From NCBI GenBank assembly GCA_024223125.1, contig JAAEOP010001054.1, forward strand, positions 1-12,210: DNA of 12,210 bases. Reading direction: 5' to 3'. Below, in pieces: positions 7,588-12,210 of this stretch. The translations under genes and the position numbers were made by a program. Each line of letters begins with the position of its first letter. The stretch's first letter is position 1. Source of the DNA: Chloroflexota bacterium (lineage in GTDB: Bacteria; Chloroflexota; Anaerolineae; Promineifilales; Promineifilaceae). The notes beneath the pieces were generated by a model. That model was not told where the DNA came from and did not search any database. It saw nothing but the letters and a program-made list of their open reading frames with translations.

Positions 7588-8052
7588 TTAAGCCGAAGAT
7601 ACATCCGCTTTCTCCAGGGACGTCGTCGGTTTGGTTTGGTCGTAAGTGGCGTTGATAGCCGGAGTTTTTGGCATGGTGAAGTCACCGTCAATGTGTGTAT
7701 GATCTATTTGGTGGGATAACGTGCGCAGCTCGCTGTCGAGAATAGCAATTTGCTGCGCCAGATACTTGTTGCGGTTTGTGAGCCGCGAGAGCCGCATCGA
7801 GAACTGGATACAGATTAGCACCAAAAAGAAGACGCCCAGAAAGTTGAATGTTACAGCAGGCTGCACAGCGCCAATAAAGGCAGTGAACCAATGAAGTGTT
7901 GCCGGGAAAATGGCAACGATTAAATAACCGCCAGACATCATTAACCATAGCCAGGAATATTCTTCCCGCAACTGCCGACGGCGGACCAACTCAAGCACAA
8001 AAAGGAAAACGATAACAGCGCTGAGAACAGCCACAAATTGAGTTCTATCCAT
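7588..8052 (-). CDS. DUF2304 membrane protein paired with a GT2 glycosyltransferase
   Basis: The 154-residue product has three hydrophobic segments (about 5-22, 34-52 and 66-86). Between the first two lies the family phrase ELVRRRQLREEYSWLWL (21-37). A likely coiled coil follows (about 88-117: RLSRLTNRNKYLAQQIAILD), then a polar tail of some 35 residues that looks disordered. DUF2304 proteins are commonly encoded directly beside dolichyl-phosphate-mannose-synthase-like GT2 enzymes, as here. The start overlaps the GT2 stop by 8 nt. The natural guess is a membrane partner that anchors the GT2 or forms part of its lipid-linked sugar transfer. The family has no proven biochemical role that I know of. 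Confidence 0.88.
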   Translation of the reverse strand: MDRTQFVAVLSAVIVFLFVLELVRRRQLREEYSWLWLMMSGGYLIVAIFPATLHWFTAFIGAVQPAVTFNFLGVFFLVLICIQFSMRLSRLTNRNKYLAQQIAILDSELRTLSHQIDHTHIDGDFTMPKTPAINATYDQTKPTTSLEKADVSSA

Positions 8053-8788
8053 GTTTAAGCCTCTTACGTAATTGATTATCGTCGCGCATAATAGTCATGA
8101 GGATAGACATCATCATTTTTATACCGTAGTAAATCGGTTTGAGACCACTGTGCATAGATTGACCGCTATCATCCTGATACATGACAACGGGCTGTTCTTG
8201 CACTCGAAAACCAGCTCGATAAAGCATGATAATCACATCGGCGTCCGGATAATCACTTGGATATACGTCGCTGCAAAAGAAGTTCACCACTGAATCTGTG
8301 AGAGCTTGAAAACCTGTTGTGGGGTCGGTTACATTATAGGGAGTTAACAAACTGGCAAGGAAACCAAAATAAAATTTACCGAATTTTCGTAACCGAGAGT
8401 CATTATATTCGGCCGCGCCCAGCCAACGCGATCCTAAGACAATATCAACGTTGGGTTGAGTAACGGCCGTTAATAAATCAGGAATACAACGGGGTTCATG
8501 CTGCCCATCCGCATCCATTTGCACCACATATTTATAGCCTAAGCGATTAGCATATCTATATCCAGTTTGCACGGCTACCCCATACCCCATATTGTACGGG
8601 AGCGGCGCCACTTTTGCGCCGGCTTCAGTAGCTGCCTTTATCGTCTGATCTCGTGAACCATCATCAATGACTAAAATGTCAATACCAGGAATAACCGCAT
8701 AAATGCTTCTAACTACCCTGGCAATGCGTTTGGCTTCATTGAAAGCGGGAATGATTATGAGCGTATCAGATATAATACTTGATTTCAT
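8045..8788 (-). CDS. GT2 glycosyltransferase, dolichyl-phosphate mannose synthase-like
   Basis: This 247-residue enzyme carries LIIIPAFNEA (10-19), ILVIDDGSRDQT (38-49), YNMGYGVAVQTGY (65-77), VVQMDADGQHEP (88-99, the DAD metal motif), VLGSRW (117-122) and VTDPTTGFQAL (153-163). These are the hallmarks of the polyprenyl-phosphate glycosyltransferase branch, which moves a sugar from a nucleotide donor to a lipid phosphate. It has no C-terminal membrane helices of its own, and the DUF2304 protein encoded next could supply the anchor. The reading frame extends back to an ATG at 8821, but that start overlaps the upstream gene and has no ribosome-binding site, whereas the ATG at 8788 has AAGGAGG 7 nt before it, so I chose 8788. 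The sugar is not predictable. Confidence 0.9.
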   Translation of the reverse strand: MKSSIISDTLIIIPAFNEAKRIARVVRSIYAVIPGIDILVIDDGSRDQTIKAATEAGAKVAPLPYNMGYGVAVQTGYRYANRLGYKYVVQMDADGQHEPRCIPDLLTAVTQPNVDIVLGSRWLGAAEYNDSRLRKFGKFYFGFLASLLTPYNVTDPTTGFQALTDSVVNFFCSDVYPSDYPDADVIIMLYRAGFRVQEQPVVMYQDDSGQSMHSGLKPIYYGIKMMMSILMTIMRDDNQLRKRLKHG

Positions 8789-8795
8789 TAAATGT

Positions 8796-8802
8796 CCTCC
8801 TT
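8796..8802 (-). promoter_or_regulatory. Strong ribosome-binding site that decides the GT2 start
   Basis: Read on the minus strand this is AAGGAGG, 7 nt before the ATG at 8788. It lies inside the gap after the phosphohydrolase stop codon (8811-8813) and rules against the ATG 33 nt further upstream. Confidence 0.75.
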
Positions 8803-8810
8803 CCCAATTA

Positions 8811-10481
8811 TCAGTTAACATACCCTAAGGCACGCAACATCTCCTTTACCTCGGCTTCATCTTTTTCCGAATAAGCTGAATCATGCCCATCTTCTGTCGA
8901 ATCGGCTTCGGCCGCAAAAGTGACGTGATGTTGCTGACGAAAAGCGGGTGTAAATAGATCAAGCAACACCTTTCCATCCATTTTTGGTGGAATGGGCTGT
9001 CCCAGTAAATATAGAATCGTGGGAGTCAAATCCTGAATATGTGCTTCCCCTTGCCAGGCACCGGACTGAACCACATTGGCCCCATGCCAGATCATAATGC
9101 CGTCAGTGCGATGATGTCCGGTTGTACCATAAACGGGTTCAAATACGTGCGGCGACGAAAAATCAGACAAACCCATTGGTTTATATACCATCTCTTTTGT
9201 AAAAAACATCAGGTCAGGAGCCTGGTGAGTGTGTGGCCCTTCATAAATATCATCTTGACGAAAAATATCACAGATCACCAGTTCGCCAGTTTGAGGATCA
9301 ACCAATTGTTGCAGCCGCTGTGTCAAATCGTTCAACACAGCTTCGTATTCAACGCCAGGGGCCACAATGCCTTCCGGTTCTCGCCCTTTAAGATTAACGT
9401 ATAGTTGGCCGTAGTTTCCGATGGAATAAACTGTTGTACGCAACCAATCAACATCATCCAGAGAAAGGAACAGTAGTCGCTGTAAAGATTCGCGCTTGCC
9501 ACGACCCATTTGTTTGGCCTTACGGCCGAACCCCAGTTTTAGTATCCAGTGACCAAGCGTAGAATAGTTATAACCCAGGCGAAAGAGTAAATAACGGAAC
9601 CACGTTCCGGGATTGGATTTGAGCCGTATTAATTTTTGCTCCAGTAACCAGGTATTAAAATTGATGAACTTGTGAATTGGGCCAAAGCCATGATCGGACA
9701 TGACGACAACAGTGTCGTCCTCATTCAAATGCTGTAGGAGTCGGCCGACTTTGGCGTCAACTTCCTGGAAGAATTGAAGTACAACGTTGCCCAATCGCTG
9801 CCGTTCCTGGGGATCATGCTGCGGATGTGTTTCATCAAGCAGATGCCAAAACTCGTGCTGCATTCTGTCTGTGCCCAAGAAATGAACCATAAAAAAGTCC
9901 CAGGGTTCCGCGGTCATTAAATACTCGGCCACACAAGCATTATTTTCCAAATTCTCTCGTTGTTCTTGAATGAATGGATGTGGGTCTGATTTGCGGTATT
10001 TCTCATCATGGCGTAAGCGATAAGGCTCACCTAAATGATCCTCTATTTGATTGAGTAAGTCAGCCGGGTGGGTGAAATCGCGGGCATTAGGCGGTGTAAG
10101 AAGTCCTGTGATAAGAAACCCGTTCACAGATTCTGGCGGATAACTGAGCGGTATCCCCATGACGCCTACCTGTTTGCCGCCTTCGCTTAATAGATGCCAT
10201 AACGATTTTCCATCCAGGTTAAGGCGACTGTTTAGGGTTTGTCTATAAGAGCCAGCTTTACGGCGGAAAAATTCAAAAACACTGTGTTGCCCTGGGGATT
10301 TTCCGGTCATGAATGAACCCCAGGCCGGGCCGGTGAGTGGAGGATATGTGGATGCCAAGGGGCCATAACTCCCTTCGGTCATTAATTTGCGGAGATTGGG
10401 CAAATGACCTGCCTCACTCCAGGGGCCTATGAGATCAAAGGTAGCCCCGTCGAGGGCTATAACAAATACTCTTTGAGACAT
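8811..10481 (-). CDS. AlkP-superfamily phosphohydrolase/phosphodiesterase (COG3379-like)
   Basis: This 556-residue protein has the metal and nucleophile pattern of type I phosphodiesterases: VIALDGATFD (7-16, metal ligand D11), PPLTGPAWGSFMTG (47-60, candidate nucleophile T50), GTDRMQHEFW (203-212, D205 and H209), VVMSDHGFGP (259-268, D263 and H264), TGHHRTDG (454-461) and the closing phrase DLTPTILYLLG (484-494). Relatives act on phosphodiester or phosphomonoester bonds, and some move phosphoryl groups. There is no signal peptide or membrane segment, so it is probably cytoplasmic. A polar, acidic tail (about 526-547) precedes a short terminal helix. It is the first gene of the minus-strand block. 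AGGAGT lies about 10 nt before the ATG. In this setting it may process a sugar phosphate, a nucleotide sugar or a lipid-linked phosphate, but which one is unknown. Confidence 0.87.
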   Translation of the reverse strand: MSQRVFVIALDGATFDLIGPWSEAGHLPNLRKLMTEGSYGPLASTYPPLTGPAWGSFMTGKSPGQHSVFEFFRRKAGSYRQTLNSRLNLDGKSLWHLLSEGGKQVGVMGIPLSYPPESVNGFLITGLLTPPNARDFTHPADLLNQIEDHLGEPYRLRHDEKYRKSDPHPFIQEQRENLENNACVAEYLMTAEPWDFFMVHFLGTDRMQHEFWHLLDETHPQHDPQERQRLGNVVLQFFQEVDAKVGRLLQHLNEDDTVVVMSDHGFGPIHKFINFNTWLLEQKLIRLKSNPGTWFRYLLFRLGYNYSTLGHWILKLGFGRKAKQMGRGKRESLQRLLFLSLDDVDWLRTTVYSIGNYGQLYVNLKGREPEGIVAPGVEYEAVLNDLTQRLQQLVDPQTGELVICDIFRQDDIYEGPHTHQAPDLMFFTKEMVYKPMGLSDFSSPHVFEPVYGTTGHHRTDGIMIWHGANVVQSGAWQGEAHIQDLTPTILYLLGQPIPPKMDGKVLLDLFTPAFRQQHHVTFAAEADSTEDGHDSAYSEKDEAEVKEMLRALGYVN

Positions 10482-10567
10482 TACTATTATTACTCCTGAA
10501 TTTGTGGGGGATAATAGATCTAATCCGTATTTAATAATACTGGATGGTACTTACACCCTATATTATG

Positions 10568-10596
10568 ATACTAGCTGATACAATGAATAATTACAA
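10568..10596 (-). promoter_or_regulatory. Candidate sigma70-type promoter for the minus-strand block
   Basis: On the minus strand TTGTAA (10591-10596) is followed after 17 nt by TAGTAT (10568-10573), giving a leader of roughly 80 nt before the phosphohydrolase ATG. An overlapping alternative uses TTCATT (10582-10587), 16 nt, TAATAT (10560-10565). The region is AT-rich, so chance matches are likely. Confidence 0.3.
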
Positions 10597-10673
10597 AAGT
10601 TCCATTGCTGCGACTTTAGCAGCGTGCTAACCTCCGTCATATGATGTTGCTCAATGATGAGTTTCAATGAAAT

Positions 10674-10678
10674 GGGAG
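10674..10678 (+). promoter_or_regulatory. Ribosome-binding site of the small membrane protein
   Basis: GGGAG ends 8 nt before the ATG at 10687. It favours that start over the in-frame ATG at 10654, which has no such motif. Confidence 0.55.
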
Positions 10679-10686
10679 AACCCCGC

Positions 10687-10899
10687 ATGAATAATGATTT
10701 AGGATTGAAGGCAGTAGGAGCAGTAATTACTTTAGTAGTGATGGCTTTGCTGCTTTTTGTTTTTTTATTTCTTAGCAGTAAGTTTACCTCTCTTGGTTTG
10801 ACGTTTTCTCTCATATTCGTTTTTGTAAGTACTCAGGTTGTACTTAACAGGAGATCACGAACAGAAAAGAAAGACAGTGGGATATTGGATGGGGATTAA
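10687..10899 (+). CDS. Small two-helix membrane protein, unknown function
   Basis: The 70-residue product has two hydrophobic segments (about 8-29, rich in V, L and F, and 35-53) joined by a short SSKFTS turn, then a basic stretch NRRSRTEKK (54-62) and an acidic end. The positive-inside rule would put both ends in the cytoplasm. I recognise no family. Support for it being real is the ribosome-binding site at 10674-10678, the coherent hairpin topology and the fact that no other frame explains the region. Against it, AT-rich intergenic DNA can produce hydrophobic ORFs by chance. It lies upstream of the epimerase with a promoter between them, so it need not belong to the same transcript. Confidence 0.55.
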   Translation: MNNDLGLKAVGAVITLVVMALLLFVFLFLSSKFTSLGLTFSLIFVFVSTQVVLNRRSRTEKKDSGILDGD

Positions 10900-10937
10900 G
10901 CTCATCGCTAAACTAGCATGTAGTTAATAATCAGCAA

Positions 10938-10966
10938 TTGTTTCATGGACGGTGGCTCAATAATAT
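10938..10966 (+). promoter_or_regulatory. Candidate sigma70-type promoter of the epimerase gene
   Basis: TTGTTT (10938-10943), a 17-nt spacer and TAATAT (10961-10966) form a good match to the -35/-10 pattern. Transcription would start near 10973, about 48 nt before the chosen ATG. The rest of the 10900-11020 gap shows nothing else clear. Confidence 0.45.
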
Positions 10967-11020
10967 CGTAGTCACAATGAGCTTCCTGTTCTAAAAGTGC
11001 CGAGAGTAAGCTGTAACCTT

Positions 11021-11953
11021 ATGGATGTATTAGTCACTGGTGGCGCTGGTTTTATAGGATCGCATTTGACGGCCGCGTTGATTGAGCAGGGCGTCAACGT
11101 GCGTGTCCTCGATAATTTGAGTACCGGTTCGCCTGAGAATTTGGCCGGTTTGCCGGTTAGTTTGATTGAAGGGGATATTGCCGATGCTGAAACGGTACTT
11201 TCGGCCGTGTCCGGTTGCGATCTCATCTTTCATCTAGCAGCCCTTGTCAGTGTACCCCTCTCTATCAAAAATCCATCGGCGAATCATCGCACCAACATTA
11301 CCGGTGCGTTCAATGTGTTTGAAGCAGCGCGTCAATGTGGTGTACGGCGTGTCATTTATGCTTCGTCGGCGGCCGTGTATGGCAATCCATCCCGGCTGCC
11401 GGTGTATGAAGATGACGTTTTAGTCCCGATTAGCCCTTACGCGGCCGCTAAACGGATGAACGAACTGCTGGCTGCCACATACGCCGTCACTTACCAAATG
11501 GAGTTTGTCGGGCTGCGTTATATGAATGTTTTTGGCCCCCGACAAGACCCTGCGTCTCCATATTCAGGGGTGCTTTCCATCTTTTGCCGTGCGGCCCTCA
11601 ATGGGGATTCGTGCATTATTTTTGGCGATGGCGAACAAACACGAGACTTTATTTACGTGGCTGATGTGGTTGCTGCCAACCTACTGGCGGCCAATTTGCC
11701 ATCTAGCCGTTTGTTCAATGGGCTGGTTGTGAATATCGGCCGTGGTGAACAAACGAACTTAAAGCAGATTGTGGCGCTGCTGAGCGAATTGACGCAGCGG
11801 CCGATCCCCATCATCTTTCAGCCTGAACGCCAGGGTGACATCAAACATTCAGTCGCCAATATTGACCGGGCCAAAGAAGTGTTGAGTTTTCAGCCAGGAA
11901 CGGCCGTGAAGACTGGACTACGCAATACACTGGACTGGTTCCCCTTGTATTGA
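11021..11953 (+). CDS. NAD-dependent sugar-nucleotide epimerase/dehydratase (extended SDR)
   Basis: This 310-residue protein starts with the Rossmann motif VLVTGGAGFIGSHL (3-16), has VRVLDNLSTG (27-36) for the NAD ribose, FHLAALVSVPLS (71-82), the catalytic serine region YASSAAVYGNP (113-123), Y140 and K144 in SPYAAAKR, and LRYMNVFGPRQDP (165-177). These are marks of UDP-glucose or UDP-N-acetylhexosamine 4-epimerases (GalE/WbpP-like), which invert C4 of a nucleotide sugar through a keto intermediate. The phrase RQDPASPYSGV leans toward the UDP-GlcNAc type, but dehydratase or other epimerase activity is possible. A GTG at 10997 would add eight residues, but the ATG at 11021 places the Rossmann motif at the usual distance from the N-terminus. 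Neither start has a strong ribosome-binding site. It likely supplies a sugar donor for the nearby glycan genes. Confidence 0.92.
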   Translation: MDVLVTGGAGFIGSHLTAALIEQGVNVRVLDNLSTGSPENLAGLPVSLIEGDIADAETVLSAVSGCDLIFHLAALVSVPLSIKNPSANHRTNITGAFNVFEAARQCGVRRVIYASSAAVYGNPSRLPVYEDDVLVPISPYAAAKRMNELLAATYAVTYQMEFVGLRYMNVFGPRQDPASPYSGVLSIFCRAALNGDSCIIFGDGEQTRDFIYVADVVAANLLAANLPSSRLFNGLVVNIGRGEQTNLKQIVALLSELTQRPIPIIFQPERQGDIKHSVANIDRAKEVLSFQPGTAVKTGLRNTLDWFPLY

Positions 11954-11956
11954 GAC

Positions 11957-11981
11957 TTTACCCTCTTCATTTTCGGGTAAA
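11957..11981 (+). terminator. Weak hairpin just after the epimerase stop
   Basis: TTTACCC (11957-11963) and GGGTAAA (11975-11981) pair perfectly around an 11-nt loop, 3 nt after the stop codon. No T-run follows on the plus strand, so the stem alone would have to act. On the minus strand it lies downstream of the nucleotidyltransferase remnant. Confidence 0.35.
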
Positions 11982-11999
11982 TCTATCTCCAAAAAAAAT

Positions 12000-12170
12000 T
12001 TATACAATCTGAATCCCTTTATTAAGAATTTCATTGACAAATGGGTTTGTCGCATTGAAATCCGATTCTTCAAATGGATGAGGCTCAATTCTTGTGTCGA
12101 ACTTCCGGCTTATTTTCATCAACGCTACTTGTGCTAACAGAACAAATGACCGAATGTGTTGGCTTCTGAC
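12000..12170 (-). pseudogene. C-terminal remnant of an MNT-type nucleotidyltransferase
   Basis: On the minus strand 56 codons are open between an in-frame TGA (12171-12173) and the TAA at 12000-12002. The segment FDTRIEPHPFEESDF followed by NPFVNEILNKG is the classic ending of small nucleotidyltransferase-domain proteins (the catalytic partner in MNT/HEPN pairs), where KxD-xRIEP-PF holds the third acidic residue. The N-terminal half with the GSxxxG and DxD motifs should lie just upstream, yet none of the three minus-strand frames between 12171 and 12210 contains it and all have stops. So the gene looks truncated or rearranged; a frame error near 12170 alone would not restore the missing motif within the window. 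No ribosome-binding site fits a short start at ATG 12117-12119. Confidence 0.6.
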
Positions 12171-12210
12171 TCAGAACTTACAATTCTTAAGGAAAAAGAA
12201 ATTAGCTACA

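Larger units (their letters stand above)
10482..10686. other. Divergent intergenic region, AT-rich
   Basis: These 205 nt separate the minus-strand block from the plus-strand small membrane protein, so they must hold the promoter or promoters of the block. No RNA gene or convincing ORF is seen. A weak plus-strand promoter-like pair (TTGCTG, 17 nt, TAACCT at about 10605-10633) could serve the small gene. A short stem (GCTGC/GCAGC) overlaps it. Confidence 0.5.
206..11907. repeat. Dispersed palindrome CGGCCG / ACGGCCGT
   Basis: CGGCCG starts at 206, 377, 1259, 1412, 2051, 2773, 3254, 4324, 4332, 4935, 5600, 5816, 6353, 6464, 6922, 7266, 8410, 8464, 8909, 9523, 9742, 11070, 11202, 11370, 11442, 11737, 11798 and 11901: 28 by hand count against about 3 expected with equal base use. 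The full octamer ACGGCCGT starts at 376, 2050, 2772, 3253, 4934, 5599, 6463, 8463 and 11900: 9 against about 0.2 expected. Both strands and unrelated genes carry it, and one copy is intergenic. Confidence 0.8.

Noticed and set aside
8789..8821. Longer start for the GT2 at ATG 8821
   Set aside because: It overlaps the upstream coding end, has no ribosome-binding site and would place the strong AAGGAGG inside the gene.
10900..10930. Short stem AACTA/TAGTT after the small gene as a terminator
   Set aside because: Only five AT-rich pairs and no proper T-run.
10997..11020. GTG start adding eight residues to the epimerase
   Set aside because: The extra residues precede the Rossmann strand that normally begins at residue 2 or 3, and there is no better ribosome-binding site for it.
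11441..11448. NotI-type site GCGGCCGC as an engineered cloning scar
   Set aside because: It is inside the conserved YAAAK segment of the epimerase and is one of many CGGCCG copies, so it is natural sequence.
1..12210. tRNA, rRNA, insertion sequences, transposase genes, exosortase, attachment sites
   Set aside because: No supporting sequence was seen on either strand.

Overview
The window reads as part of a bacterial chromosome carrying an exopolysaccharide or surface-glycan locus. Base composition is moderate and coding density is high. The taxon cannot be fixed from the sequence. The gene content (a long FG-GAP propeller protein with a surface module of the kind seen in large secreted proteins, a COG3379-type phosphohydrolase, and a GT2 plus DUF2304 pair) would fit an environmental Chloroflexota (Anaerolineae-like) genome. 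That assignment is inference with low confidence.

Minus-strand block (10481 down to 1): nine genes lie head to tail, most overlapping by 8-13 nt or separated by 6-39 nt, so they probably form one transcript. In transcription order they are: an AlkP-superfamily phosphohydrolase (8811-10481); a dolichyl-phosphate-mannose-synthase-like GT2 (8045-8788); a three-helix DUF2304 membrane protein (7588-8052); a polysaccharide deacetylase of the exosortase-locus type (6716-7573); a FemAB/GNAT protein of the exosortase-locus type (5694-6728); a DegT/DnrJ-type PLP aminotransferase (4422-5687); a left-handed beta-helix acyltransferase (3861-4409); a secreted protein with two seven-bladed FG-GAP propellers (480-3821); and, after a 120-nt gap holding a 14-bp inverted repeat, the N-terminal part of a second GT2 glycosyltransferase that runs off the left edge (1-359).

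Plus-strand part: from 10687 a 70-residue two-helix membrane protein, then an NAD-dependent sugar-nucleotide epimerase (11021-11953) behind a good sigma70-like promoter. The right end (11954-12210) is AT-rich. It holds the C-terminal remnant of an MNT-type nucleotidyltransferase on the minus strand.

Working together (inference): the epimerase and the aminotransferase could make sugar nucleotides; the GT2 enzymes and DUF2304 could assemble a lipid-linked or surface glycan; the deacetylase and the acyltransferase would trim and decorate it; the FemAB protein would add a further modification; and the double-propeller protein is the likely exported product of the locus. Two genes look like the exosortase/PEP-CTERM accessory set, but no exosortase and no PEP-CTERM tail is visible here.

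Across the whole window the palindrome CGGCCG occurs 28 times, and its octamer form ACGGCCGT 9 times, far above chance. It recalls the HIP1 repeat of cyanobacteria and is the most unusual signal found.
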